DNA of 64,000 nt from Lithospermum erythrorhizon (lineage: Eukaryota > Streptophyta > Magnoliopsida > Boraginales > Boraginaceae): the NCBI GenBank assembly GCA_019722365.1, contig JADFUC010000019.1, positions 396,262 to 460,261 on the forward strand, read 5' to 3'. Positions within the stretch are counted from its first letter, which is position 1, and every line of letters begins with the position of its first letter. Positions 1 through 11,954 of the stretch are shown here, one piece after another. Below the pieces are notes generated by a model, which worked only from the letters and a program-made list of their open reading frames with translations, was not told the origin of the DNA and did no database searches. The translations under genes were made by a program, and so were the position numbers.

Positions 1-2840
1 TTTACCTCGTGAAAACATTATTATTGGAAAGATGTAACGCATACCCCTCGGTATTTAAAGAATCCGGTTCCTCCGGTTTTTGTACGAACAAGGCGGGTTT
101 ACTCAAACTATCAATGGGATTTGTACAATTCATAAATAAAAAATGGTATATCTATTGGAAAGGTTATGCAACTGACGGAATGTTTAAGCAAAATGTCAAT
201 TTAATAAAGCTCTTCTTATGCTACATGTTGTCCTGGGATTTCAATGTTTACATTCTAGACTTTGTCATGTTAACAAACTAATTATTAAGCACGACTAGCC
301 TCGTCTACTCCCTATAATATCCTAACATGACTTTGAAAAAAAAAATGTGATTCTCAGAAAGGAAGCAAAATAACTAAGACACCACATGTGTCAAGCATTG
401 CAGAACTGAACCTTAGATTTAATTCATTCCTCGATATTTGGTGGAGCTTCGATGGAACATTAACTAGAAATGGTAAACGTTTTATTTTATTACTCTCTTT
501 ACCATGATTGTTCGGATATACTTACGTGTATTTGATGAAAAATAAAAGCAGTCATTGACATAAGCGGTTTATTTCAAGGACAGTAAACCTAATCAATTTA
601 ATAAGAAAATTAAATGCTTTCTCAGAGCTGAGCAGGTGGATGTAGTAATTTAGTCCAATATGTTTATTGGAATTTTATAATTCCCGTGGCATTATACATG
701 AAAAAACTGCACCATATTCACCTCGAGATGAACGGTAAAAGCTAAAAGAAAAATAGAACCTTGTTGAATTACCAGGGCTACTTATGAATTCTCAAGGCCG
801 TGATCTCATCAAGGGAGAAATTTTATTAATCAGAGTGCTATGTTTGAATAATACCTAAATCTAAGAGTAAAAGTTTCACCATACGAGATCTTGAAAATGT
901 ATACAACCCATCGTGTCTTATTTTAGAACTCTGGGTCGCTTTTTAGCTTATGTCTCGTATTCCTAATCCTAAAAGTTAATTAAACAACAATGTGAGTCTT
1001 ATACTGTGTTTTTATTATTATGCGATTAATAGCAAATAATATAGATTCTTTGATTTGACACGTGTAATTATAGAATCTAATGATGTCAATTTCTTTGAAA
1101 CATGTGATTCCTTTTAAATTGGAAAATAGCCAAGCATCTACTAGCAATATTCCTACTGCTATGGTAACAGCATGCTGAGAACACTATAATGTAACCTAGA
1201 AGAAGCAAAAGATAGAGCAGAGTAGCAAAAGATTATGCATCGACTTTTATGCATATATGTTTAAAGAGGATCCTACAAACCTCCAAGCAGTTTTCTTCTC
1301 TAGACGACCCGCCAAAAGAGGCTATTGACGGTTTAACGGGACTCTCTTTAGTCTAATTTGATTCTGGCACTTTAGTAGAATTACCACCAAGTTGTAAACC
1401 TAGTAGGCTGCAAATGGATTCTAAAAGGAAGTTGAAACCCGTGTAGTATCGAGCAAAGATAAGTGTTATGCCAAGAGGTTTTTGGTGCAGAGAGAAAATA
1501 TAGATTTCTTTTGACACCTTTTCACCCGTTACTGTAATAAATATATAATAGAGCCTTTACTTCCATAGATGCCAAGTACATAATTTAGTGGTACACCAAT
1601 GGATGTTAAACCGCTGCTTAAACGCGATCTGTAAGAGAGATCTAGGATGGATCAACCCGCGGTTCGTGGATCCATGGCCAAGAACATAAAGCTTAAATTA
1701 AATAAATCTTTGTATGGACTTAAGCAGGAGCCAAAGCAACGCATAAGAAATTCAATGACGAAGCTTATCTCTCGCGGGTTTAAAGTGAAATCTAAAGTGA
1801 CAAATGCATATATTATAAATCACGGTAACATTTCAGACTATTATTTGTTTATACGCTGGGATTTAATTTTACTCATATTTGGCCCTAATCTTCATGTCAT
1901 AACGCTGCTCATCAGTTGCCAGGCTTTGATACGAAGGACCCTGTGAAATTGACGTAATCCTTGGTGTTAAGATTACTAGGTCCGAAAAGGGAATATCTTT
2001 AGATTAATCTCATTACATTGAAAGATTCTAAAGAAACACAATTACTTTGATCAGAAACCTCAAGCCGCATAATTCATACGATCCATGTGTAAAATTATTT
2101 AAGAACACGGGAGCATGCCGTAGCATAACTGACTACGCAAGCATCATCGTAGTCTCCATATGCCACGTATCGCATTTGGCAATCCGACATCGCTGCATCA
2201 AGGGGTTATTATGAAGCGTTTCACAAAGAGTTTCCAAGATGTGAAGATCGCATGCTATCGAAAAGGGCGACCAGACATCTTAAAGAACCATAAAACTCGT
2301 TGGTTTACATTATCAAAAGTTTCCAACAGACTTGAAGCGGATATAGCCATTTTCCACCTGAACACTTTATTTTATTTAATTCCAAGGCAACGAGAGCGGT
2401 TATATTTTCAAGATACCGGAGTCAAGCTTCCTCGGAAGTCAAAGCAAAATCGCATTATTTTAGCGCAGCTCCACTCAATGGAGTTGAGATTTATTGCACT
2501 AGCTTTCCTCGCTACGAAGAAGAAAGTTGGCCGAGACTAAATTGAGATTCCTTTTATGGAAAGCACTAATACCAAATTGCTAAGCTGATCCACCGCGATA
2601 AGATCGCCATTAGTTGTAAAATTTAACCTGCTACTATAACGGAAGAGATTTACAAATACGCCGCAAAGACATCAATGCTAGGAGAAGTTTCTATCGAGCA
2701 GTGAGTCGTTAGAAAGGATCATGCAATTAGTGATGATAACTTAGCGATCCTTTCGACGAAAGGACTAAATGGTAGAGAAAGTCCATCGAACCAAAAGGAA
2801 CCTGACCACGCTCTTTAGAATGACGATTACACAACGGTAA
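1..2840 (+). pseudogene. Copia pol pseudogene: integrase, reverse transcriptase, RNase H
   Basis: This is the remains of a copia polyprotein, read in all three forward frames with many frameshifts and stops. Around 120-400 lies the pre-integrase/zinc-binding part (KGYATDGMFK, then a HSRLCHVN-like stretch). Around 430-540 is the start of the integrase core (FDGTLTRNGKR, then YTYVYLMKNKS). Near 700-760 is HEKTAPYSP followed by an ERKN-like run, and near 880-960 the PYEI..YK / LRVWG-like part. Reverse transcriptase starts near 1372 (LVELPPS), passes SLYGLKQ at 1707-1727 and LGVKITRS near 1961. RNase H runs from about 2110 (TDYASII) to 2800, including a KSKQ..ILAQ.(S)ME segment at 2440-2490. There is no intact frame, so no function is expected. 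It is a dead copy; the lineage within copia is not assigned. Confidence 0.88.
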
Positions 2841-3361
2841 CCCAATCTAATGACCTGAGATCCCAAGAATTAGGTTCAACGGTAATAAGTCAAGGAAAGC
2901 GATATATGTCGATCATGCCATTTATACTTTGTATACGAAGTTCTCAAGGAGCATGGAGGACGAGTTAATAGAAACTCTTTAATGAGATCTATACTCTATG
3001 TGGAGTGTGAGTACCGAGCCACAGAGTACTCGAGTAGACTCACCTATGTGAATGTGGAAGCCAGCCGCCTCCTACGTGAATTGGGGCAAAATTTCTGTGG
3101 TGCCGCTCTTCACTTATACTCGATGGGACGCGCATGGCCTTAAATACAAAAAAGCTTTTGAATACACTCTTGAAGATCAAAGTGCTAAAGGTACTTCATG
3201 TTGTAGATGTAGTTCAAGACTATGAGTCACTCTAGTAAAAGTCTTAACCTTGTATTCTCACTTGAAAAGGTTCAAATTGAAAAGATAATTTCCTCAAGCA
3301 TAATCAATTTATGTTTGTTATCAAGCCAAGAAATATTCTTTCAAAATTCCGCTTAGTGGAT

Positions 3362-3900
3362 TGTTGGAACTCTTGTGAATTTTAAAAATAATAATGCAAA
3401 TGATTTCCTAATGATTTCTAAGATTAAGTTTCACTTTTTTATTTCTCACTATAATTGTCTTGAAATGTTTTTTTTTGAAATTGAATGCATAGTATCATTA
3501 AATGAATATTCCTAAAACGGCTCGATTTGAACGGAGGGATTAATTATTTACGCTTCATACTGCTTTGTACAACTCTATTTACTATATAAATTGGCTCATA
3601 ACAATAAGCACATCAAAAAAAAAAAAAAAAACAAGAACAATATTTTCATTAAACAACAAGAATTTCTCCCAGCAAGCTCAGATGCAGCGGGAACCATCTC
3701 GCTTCGTGCAGAATCCATCTCGCCACAGAACGATCTCGCATATAAAATGGTTTTATCCCTGGGGGCGACGTGTCAGCTAGACTGTCAGGCATCATTTTTC
3801 AAGCGTAGCCACCTAAACGCCCACAGAGAGTTTACATTATCCGCGACTAAATTTTAATTTTCTATCGTCAACTTGTTCCAATTTATATTTTAAACAACAA
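3362..3900 (+). repeat. Probable 3' LTR of the left copia element
   Basis: Just after the purine-rich AGTGGAT, a TGTTGGAAC start at 3362 looks like the usual copia PPT/LTR junction. A TATATAAATTGG box lies at about 3583, which fits an LTR promoter, followed by an A-rich run at 3615-3631. The right end is uncertain. The two short overlapping forward ORFs here are not considered genes. Confidence 0.5.
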
Positions 3901-6666
3901 ACATCTTCAATTCTTTTGACCAAATCGAAATTGCGTAGTGCTAGAAGTCAAATTTCTCAGGAGGAGAAAGTGGGGTTAGTTTGAGAATTTTTAATTTTAC
4001 TCTGTTTATTACAAACGTGGAAGAGAAGTCATCACGTGGGTTCACAATTGTCTTAAAGTCATCTTTTGAACTCAAGGAGAAAGGAAAAATATGCTAGAAT
4101 TGTTGATCTCGAAGTTGAAATTAAAATGGGTATTGATGTTGAAGATGGGGTGTCGCACTGGGAGGCTTCAAATTCTTTTCAATTTGTTAATTTATTTTCA
4201 AAAAGATCCTAAATTTTTTATATACATTCAATTCCTAGTTTACCCTCCTATTAAAAAAATATTCTAACAATTTTAATATCAAATTTGATTTTAGGAAGTA
4301 AATTTAAAAGGATAATAGTTTTAAAGATAAATTGAAAAGATAATAATAGTTTAGGACGTACTGAAAAGAAGCCTTTTTAAGAACTAGTAAATCTATGAAG
4401 TAAGCAAGATACGTTGTAATTGCATGTATTTTCTACAAGTCAAACAACACAGGCAGATCCCCAAGAATTATACAGAAAGACACAAAGTACACAAAAGGAC
4501 TAAATATAAGATCCTACACAGATGTCAGCTTCTCATACCTCTTCCTCCTCTCTGCCTCTTTCTATGCAATCATTCTACCATTTCTGCCACCCTGCACACC
4601 TGACACCCCCCCCCCCCTCCCCCAAAATCCTTTTGTATTTATATTCTAAAAGGGACTAGTGAGTATCTTTCTTTTGGTATCCTAAAAGATCATCCACCTA
4701 CCACCACTTCAGTTTATACAGCTTCGAATAAGTTAAATAACAACACCGAGGTAGCTGATATCCTCATGAATATCAATATTTTATTTACTTATTTTATTAA
4801 TAATGATCATTTTTTTAATTGTGGGCTGTTTTGTTTACTTATGTAGGCTTATGTCCTGTAGTGGATGATCTTCATTCTTGATTTTGAGGTTTGATTGATT
4901 ATATTTATTCAGAGAGGGGTAAGTTTCCAGTAATCTAGTGTTTTTTGCATAGAGTTGGGACTTGGGAGTTCATATTTTTACAGAAATATGTGCAGTTGTA
5001 ATTTGGTTTTAGTTATATATACCTTGAATTATATAAAACAAAACAAACACAGTCTAACAGGAAAATAAGTTAAATTCATGGTATGTAAATGTCTTTTGGT
5101 ACATTTTTACACGAATGATGATATACAAAGAAGCAGATTGGTAATTTAGCAGGACTTGCAGCTAGTGAGAAACTTCATGGTTGTATCATAGTGTTATGAA
5201 TACTAGGAAACCATTTGGAATAAGGAAAATAAGAGCTCCGTGAGGATGGTGGATTAGGTGTAATTGGTATCAAGATTAGGTGAAACAATGACTATATGAT
5301 TGGGAAATAGAAACATCTCTAAATTGTTTGGATTAGAGACGGAAATAAGTACTGTGTCGCCTTAGCTTATCCCTGTTTCTGATTGCAAGGATGAATACCA
5401 ATATGGGGACTTGAAGTGATGACTTCCCGCGCCATTTTTACAGCTTTGTCTAAGTAAGGAAACATGTTAAGGAAGTATTCTATTTATTTCCATCACATTG
5501 CTAATGTTAAACAAAGTTGGACATACTATATAAATGAGGAAACACATGTGCAATGTCACAGAATAATACGCGTATCTACATTGTTCAAGAAAACTATTTC
5601 ATGCTGACAAGTAGCTGCAAATCTAGGAAAGTATTTTTTATGAATTTCTTAAAGTATGCACATATGTTAACCATTGCATTTAATTATGCCATACAATCTG
5701 ATTGTCCTGAATATTGTTCTAATGTTCAAGTTGCTCGTCTAACTACGGGAAAACTATTTGAAGGAGAGTGTTTATGTATTCATTGACTACAGTGAAGTTA
5801 ATTGGAAAAATGATGTACTATTTGAATGAGTTTTGTTTTCGGAGAAGTTGTAACTTTAGATTCAGGTCTATCCAAGAGAGGTTGCCAATTTCACTAACTC
5901 TCCAGTATGCTCCCTCTACAATGAGATTATAAGAGTAAGAATTTATTTTCCATATCTATTTCGGGCTAAAATGTTGAATAGCAGTTGTAGAGCATAACTG
6001 GTAGTATTTATTTTCCTTATGTTTGTCATTTTAAATTTCCATAAGCTGTATGCGTTTCTTAAATATCATGCTGTTTATTATTGTTGTCCATTTATATTGT
6101 GCTGTTACTCGAATGTATGAAATTTACAAAGTAACGTAGTATTCTTCATCATGATATCTGAACTCTGAATATTAAATCAGATTACTGTTCTACTACATTA
6201 TGTTCTTTTGTAATGCTATGTGCATCCTAATCTTTGCTCAGGCCTGACCCTTGTCCTTTTTAATTCTAGTTTTTACAGCTGCTTTCTCTTCTCTGGATCT
6301 TCGAGTGGTTAGTTTATCTTTATTGAGTTGCCTCCTGCAATTCTTTTTCAGCAATTAGTTCATCTTTTACAAAAAGGAGTCTATGTATGATTCATAGATG
6401 TGCTGCAGAAATTGGCATCTCTCTCTGAATCAGAAGGCTACAGCTTACTTACAGGATGTGACAGAAAGTGTTGGAGAGAGCTTATTGAATCTTTCTTCAG
6501 AAAAACCAGAAGAGACGACAAGTAGAACAATTAGGTTATTTTTGAATAATCTGAGGATGGTTGAGCTTCACCTAGATATACTACACCCAATCTGAATTAT
6601 TAATATCGGATATAATAGCAGGAGAAAGAGTTGTATATCATTCTATTCGCAGATTTTATTGCTGGA
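3901..6666 (+). promoter_or_regulatory. 5' flank and probable leader of the CIPK gene
   Basis: No coding gene is recognised. A C-tract (12 C at 4606-4617, T, then 5 C) follows a pyrimidine-rich stretch at 4530-4600, which could be a promoter or leader region. The last 300 bases before the CIPK start contain an ORF of 65 codons (6398-6595) that would act as an upstream ORF if this part is in the mRNA. A leader intron is possible but cannot be placed. Confidence 0.3.
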
Positions 6667-8265
6667 ATGGATAATAATGTTAGTGTATTGATGGAAAAGT
6701 ATGAGTTGGGAAGATTACTCGGCCAAGGGACCTTCGCTAAGGTGTATTTTGCAAGGAGTATAAGAACAGGGCAGAGTGTAGCCATTAAAGTAATTGACAA
6801 GGATAAGGTTTTACGAGTCGGGTTGGTTGACCAGATAAAGAGAGAAATCTCGGTCATGAGACTAGTTAGGCACCCTAATATTGTGGAGCTTCATGAAGTC
6901 ATGGCCTCCAAAACTAGGATTTACTTTGTATTGGAATATGCTAAGGGAGGTGAGCTCTTTAACAAGATATCTAAGGGAAAGCTGAAGGAAGACGTGGCTC
7001 GGAGATACTTCCAACAATTAGTTAATGCTGTTGATTTCTGTCATAGTAGGGGTGTATTTCATCGAGATTTGAAACCCGAAAATTTACTTTTAGATGAAAA
7101 TGAAGACTTGAAGATTTCTGATTTCGGCTTAAGCGCCCTCTTGGAGTCAAAGCGCCAGGACGGGCTCCTCCACACCACTTGTGGAACTCCTGCCTATGTG
7201 GCGCCTGAGGTAATCAACAGGAAAGGATATGATGGGGCCAAAGCCGATACATGGTCATGTGGGGTCATCCTTTATGTTTTATTGGCTAGTTCCCTACCGT
7301 TTCAAGACTCGAATTTGATGGAGATGTATAGGAAGATTAGCAGAGCGCAGTACAAATGCCCCAGTTGGTTCCCCCCTGAAGTCTGCAAGTTGCTAGGAAA
7401 AATACTGGATCCGAATCCAAATACAAGAATCTCAATAACCAAAATAAAGGAATATCATTGGGTTAGACAGGGTGCACTGTTAAAATCTATAGAATCCAGT
7501 GCAGTAACCGAGGACACAATATCTTCAAATACAGATGGCCAAAAAATGTTATTGGGGAATTGCAGCACAAGAATCTCAATCGATAAAATGAAGGAAAACC
7601 CTTGCCTCAAACAGGGTGCATTGTTAAAAAACATAACATCCAGTGCAGTAACCAAGGAGGCAATATCTTCAAATACAGAAGACCAGACTGAGTCATCGAG
7701 GAATTGCAGCAGAACGGCTGAAGATGGCCAAGATTCAGAAAGGTTTGCAAGCATGAATGCCTTTGATATTATCTTACTCTCACCAGGTTTTAATTTAAAC
7801 AGATTGTTTGAGGAACCTTGTATACAAAGGGAAGCTAGATTCACTTCCTGGCAACCTGCATCGTCAATCATTTCTAAGCTTGAAGAAATCGCAAAACAGT
7901 TAAAGCTGAAGCTAAGGAAAAGGGTAGCGGGCGTGTTGACTTTTGAGGGCTTAAAGGAAGGCAGAAAGGGAGTTGTGTCAATTGATGCCGAGATATTTGA
8001 GATCAACCACAAATTTCATCTGGTGGAGTTGAAAAAATCAAGTGGCGACACACTGGAATACCAAAAAGTGTTGAATGAGGGTTTAAGACCAGGGCTTCAA
8101 GACATTGTATTCACCTGGGAAGGTGGAAACCAACAACTGCCACAACAGCGATCACAAATAGAACCACAGCAGCAGCAACAAGTAACTCAGGACCAGAAAC
8201 CACAGGAAGTTGATGAACAGAAACAGTATGTGCAACAACTTGTTATGCAGGACAAATTGCCCTGA
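6667..8265 (+). CDS. CIPK: CBL-interacting serine/threonine protein kinase (CIPK/SnRK3), intronless
   Basis: Encodes a 532-aa CIPK, a Ser/Thr kinase that is released from autoinhibition when a calcium-loaded CBL sensor binds its NAF domain and that acts on transporters and other targets, usually at membranes. The kinase domain covers about residues 12-266: glycine loop GQGTFAKV (19-26), Lys41, catalytic HRD 132-134, DFG 152-154, activation loop [12 protein letters not shown] ending at APE 179-181. The NAF domain begins NAFDII at 364 and is followed by a PPI-type segment (REARFTS at 388-394). The tail after about residue 480 is rich in Gln. The start is the ATG at 6667; an upstream in-frame TTG is not a plant start. 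By eye it is nearest the CIPK2/10 group of the intronless clade. Odd: residues 252-299 are repeated as 300-347, which lengthens the linker by about 48 aa over family members. All catalytic residues are present, so activity is likely. It stands alone, with no functional neighbour. Confidence 0.96.
   Translation: MDNNVSVLMEKYELGRLLGQGTFAKVYFARSIRTGQSVAIKVIDKDKVLRVGLVDQIKREISVMRLVRHPNIVELHEVMASKTRIYFVLEYAKGGELFNKISKGKLKEDVARRYFQQLVNAVDFCHSRGVFHRDLKPENLLLDENEDLKISDFGLSALLESKRQDGLLHTTCGTPAYVAPEVINRKGYDGAKADTWSCGVILYVLLASSLPFQDSNLMEMYRKISRAQYKCPSWFPPEVCKLLGKILDPNPNTRISITKIKEYHWVRQGALLKSIESSAVTEDTISSNTDGQKMLLGNCSTRISIDKMKENPCLKQGALLKNITSSAVTKEAISSNTEDQTESSRNCSRTAEDGQDSERFASMNAFDIILLSPGFNLNRLFEEPCIQREARFTSWQPASSIISKLEEIAKQLKLKLRKRVAGVLTFEGLKEGRKGVVSIDAEIFEINHKFHLVELKKSSGDTLEYQKVLNEGLRPGLQDIVFTWEGGNQQLPQQRSQIEPQQQQQVTQDQKPQEVDEQKQYVQQLVMQDKLP
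7420..7707 (+). repeat. In-frame 144-bp tandem duplication inside the CIPK gene
   Basis: Two adjacent units, 7420-7563 and 7564-7707, encode 48 residues each (252-299 and 300-347). Both read TRISI.K.KE, then QGALLK, SSAVT, ISSNT and finally NC. The unit spans the last helix of the kinase domain (the TRI.I.KIKE element just before the linker) plus the start of the linker. The length is an exact multiple of three, so the frame is kept. The copies have diverged at many positions, so the event is not recent. Confidence 0.93.
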
Positions 8266-11215
8266 CCAAAATTGCATACATATATTGTAGATGATATTAA
8301 TTAGCTTCTTTTTTGTTTACCAAGTCTTTTTGTGATATTTCTCTGACGTTTTGCCAGGTTTTCCAATCTTCTGATGTTGGTTTAGGCTCTTGTGAATAGT
8401 TAGAAATGTATATCTTTGTTTATTTAGCAATCCATATCTTGTTCATCTGACTAATTATATGGTTTACTGCAACTTCATTTGTGTTATCTGCCTATATCAG
8501 ATGAGATACTGACATGGGAATCCTTTGATTCTCTTCTATAATGTGTTAGCTCTCAGCTATATTGCCACTCCATAATTGATTATCATATTTAAAAAATGGT
8601 GTTAAATTATGTCATGATCACACTTCTAAAAAGGTGTTAAATTATTCCTCAATGATTTTATTTCCACTTCCTATGTGATCAAAGAATTTATTTAAATGTT
8701 TGGATATAATGGAATAAATCAAAATGGCTAGGATACAATCTACGGTTGATATATTTTGTAAAGTAGTAAATAGTTATTTGCACTTCTTAGTCTTGGTTCA
8801 ATTCGAAAATAACCTCCCTATTATTACGAGGTTGCGCACTATCTGATCCTCTATCCCGTTTAGGGAGCACGAAAACCTATTTAAAGATATTGAAATATGT
8901 TAGATGGTATGGCTAACTCCATATTCATGATCACACTTCAAAAAGTAGTGTGACCCACCGCAGTTTTGTAAACACCATAATTGATGATCACACTTTGAAA
9001 TATGATGTTAAATTAGCTAATCCGTGACACTAATCAGCTAGAAATAAAGATGAATATGACACCTCTCCTACTCTCAACTACCAATAAACGTACTCATTGC
9101 ATCCGATGAAGACTAATACTTCAATTACAAGGGACAAAGATGTTTGTACTTGTTTGAATATTGTACTCTCATCTAGTTTTGTAATTCCTGATAGACTTGT
9201 AACTTGTATAATCCTATCAATCAATGTTTGACAAATGAATGCTCAATTAAGTCTTACTTTGGGACCAAACACAATGAATTCCACTTTGTTATAGGCAAAG
9301 TAATCTTCTAAATTTTGGTTACTCAAGTGAAAATAACAGAAGAGAGTAGCCAACCTGAACTGATTCGTCCAACCGAATCCATCTCCATCTGCTACAACGA
9401 ATGGATTGTTTTTCTATAGCAAAGCTAGTGATATGCAAAAATTATGAATTACAGAGAATCAGTTATCGCCAAATAGACACATTTTCATATGAAAGAGAAC
9501 ACAGATGAGTTATTTTGCTAACAGTGAGAATCAATCGGCGTATATTTGTTTTGCATGTCTATCATTTAAACCATGACAGCCAAATTAGTCTTTCTTCTGA
9601 TATGAAGGAATTCTAAATATAAAGTTCGGGATATTAACAGTGGCAAGGGACTCTTCATAGACTTAACCTGTTAAGTAGAAAGTTAATACAACAATGGTAC
9701 ACTTTTTTTAGCAACTCACAATTTATGAGGCTAGATGTGAAACAAGCCTAAGTTGGAACTTAAATTTTATCATAGGTTCTCTAATCAGCTGTCTTGTTCT
9801 TTCAATATAAGCTCATTTGGATATCCTATGTAAACTTACACATAGACATATATCTATACCGGCCTATCAGAATATCCATCTAAGATTTATGCGACCCACA
9901 ATACAAGTATAATGGAATGCTTCTCTTTTGAAGTTAAACTATGATGAGCGGCAGAAAGTCTGAGTTTTCCCTTGAAACATGGGGTTTCAAACTATATCAA
10001 CAATACTCATATGGAAAGTTGCTTAAGGTTCAGAACCCCACTAAAAGACCTACCAAACGCTACTCTACAATGACTTATGTGTTGCTGATACATATATTTT
10101 AGATCAACTGAGTTGCCCTTATAATACTCTCTTCTTGTAGTAAAGTACTGCTAAAATATTTGAAACTCCAGAAATCTACAACTTGATTGGCCATTAATTC
10201 TGGTTGCTCTTGTGAAGACAACACTAAGCAACTCATGTAATACCATAATCCAGTTCAAGTGAAACTACTTACACCTTAGAAACATCCTTATAAAATATCA
10301 TATAACATGATATATGTAATTGCCAGCCATTTAAAACAATTTAATTAACACCATTCAAGATCCTCCACTTGGAGCAACTATGGAAAAGATAGAATGCACA
10401 AAGCGAACCAATTTCATGGAATGCAATGAAAGGAAAAGACCAATGCCCTACCTATTGCATACATAACAAACTGGATCTGCAACTCATATATGATAATGAC
10501 AAGACATTGTCACCAAGGAATTAGAACTCATAAATGCATTCATTGACCAAGAGATGTCAAATAGTGTCTGCAGCGACTTAAAGCAGAATGAATGAAGTTA
10601 ATAATAAAAAAAAAAAATCCGTGGGGTGTTAGGTTAAGCTTTTTGTTACAACTATATGATAAAAGAAAGCTCCAGCCTCCAAGTTCAAGTTCAAGACTTT
10701 CGGCATGAAGCTCCTCAGAAAAGCTAAGCAAAACACACACACACGCTGTATATTTTGGATGTGAAAGGAATTTGGATAAACCAACCCCAATTCAATCATA
10801 ACCACATTTCCCTCCCTTACAAACAATCTATTTTGTATTTCCCTGATCATGTTTCAGAAAATGGAATGCATTTATACTCATCGATGCAAGGCAAAAGACA
10901 GTTAACGAACCATTAGAAAAAAAACTCTACTTTCATAGTTTCATTAGCCAGAGCAACAATATTACAAGGCATTGCAGACTTGCAGTGCTTAAATCACCCA
11001 ATCAACTATACAAATTCTGCTATGAATCTCACAGGAACCATCAGAAATCAAAGAAAACATAAAAAAAAAAAACACCCCATTACAATTACAAACAACAAAA
11101 GCTGTCTCACCAGATCACACTTATGCATCAATATTAATGAGGTCACCTGACAACATTCCAATTTTTAATACAACAATTGAACAATCAAACCTTCAATTAC
11201 CATCAAAGTATACCA
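8266..11215. other. Intergenic region between CIPK and the small membrane-protein gene
   Basis: It holds the 3' flanks of two convergent genes. I see no further gene. At 8577-9015 a motif of about 30 bases (ATGATCACACTT..., often followed by GTGTTAAATTA) recurs four times, partly as a short hairpin. Around 8795-8870 there is a degraded copy of the CCTCCCTA..GAGGTTGCGCAC type sequence that is scattered widely in asterid genomes. The rest is AT-rich without recognised signals. Confidence 0.5.
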
Positions 11216-11860
11216 TTATTCGGCATGTTTGGTGACCGAAACTTGATCGGGAGAGGACACCAAATTCCTCCAGAGGTATTTTCCACTTGCCATGTCAACA
11301 AATATCCAGAAGCCTCTTGCAACAGCTCCCCTAACCTGCAATCACAATGCATATTATTAGTCGCATAATCAGAATTTTTTTGTAAGGGTGACCAAAGAAT
11401 GAATAATAACGAAAAATATTTAAAAATTAGAGAGGCCAACCAAATAATTTTTTAAAAATGTATATTAAAATCTTATTTTTCAATATTACATATTTATTTT
11501 TCAAAAAATTACGGGAAGTCAACTGCCCCCTACGGCCTACCCCTCCCCTAGTTCCACCACTGCATATTATGAGCCTACCTCAAACAACCAAAAAAATGAA
11601 GAAATAGAAAATATAATGAAATGATCATTTATGAGCATATCCCAAAAACACAAAAAAATGAAATAATCGAAAAAAATAATGAAATGGGCATTAATAAATG
11701 ATTAAAAAGCTTCTACCTTTGATGAATTTTCAGGGAATTTTTCAGGTTTGGTAGAATGAGGTTGAATGGAGATAGGGTCCTGCGATTTGAGGTTCTTAAG
11801 GACAAAGAACCCTGCTAAGGTTGCTGATAGGAATATCAATATTATTCTTAAAGGGCACAT
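11216..11860 (-). CDS. Small membrane-anchored plant protein, MCPLR family, two exons
   Basis: Two exons on the minus strand: exon 1 is 11717-11860 (48 codons) and exon 2 is 11216-11335 (39 codons plus TAA), with a phase-0 intron 11336-11716 having GT..AG ends. The product is 87 aa. Residues 1-5 are MCPLR, about 6-21 form one hydrophobic segment (IILIFLSATLAGFFVL), then a Lys/Ser/Pro-rich linker, then the core RGFWIFVDMASGKYLWRNL (residues 56-74). I recall this as a small land-plant family sometimes labelled 'methyltransferase-related protein', although no methyltransferase domain fits in this length. The role is unknown; a single-pass membrane protein with a short conserved soluble tail is the safe description. 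The start is the only ATG fitting the family N-terminus. A GA-repeat lies 72 bases upstream. The gene converges on the CIPK. Confidence 0.85.
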
Positions 11861-11931
11861 TTTCAATATCCTGGGTTTTCCCTTTCTTCTTTGCCCCCTA
11901 TTTTGTGCAATTTCTATATCATTCAGGGTTT

Positions 11932-11954
11932 AGAGAGAGAGAGAGAGAGAGAGA
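11932..11954. repeat. (GA)n microsatellite in the leader/promoter of the small gene
   Basis: An uninterrupted GA repeat of about 11 units. On the strand of the small membrane-protein gene it is a (TC)n run about 72 bases before the start codon, a common position for CT-rich motifs in plant leaders. Confidence 0.8.

Larger units (their letters stand above)
1..3900 (+). mobile_element. Ty1/copia LTR retrotransposon remnant, 5' part outside window
   Basis: A decayed copia element reading rightwards. The pol region (1-2840) is followed by an untranslated stretch and then by a PPT-like purine run and a TGTTGGAA LTR start near 3362. The left part (5' LTR, gag, protease) lies beyond the window. The right boundary is not defined: no TG..CA end or target duplication could be fixed, so 3900 is approximate. 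Identity rests on the integrase-RT-RNase H order, which is diagnostic of copia. Confidence 0.85.

Noticed and set aside
2160..2540. 126-codon plus ORF as an independent gene
   Set aside because: Its sequence is part of the decayed copia RNase H region.
6631..6666. Upstream in-frame extension of the CIPK beginning at TTG
   Set aside because: TTG is not a normal plant start; the ATG at 6667 matches the start of known CIPKs (MxN..SVLxEKYE).
7455..8012. 185-codon ORF on the minus strand
   Set aside because: It lies wholly inside the CIPK gene in antisense and has no recognisable domain; it is a shadow.
11203..11439. 78-codon minus ORF over the second exon of the small gene
   Set aside because: It reads through the intron in another frame; the spliced gene explains the region better.
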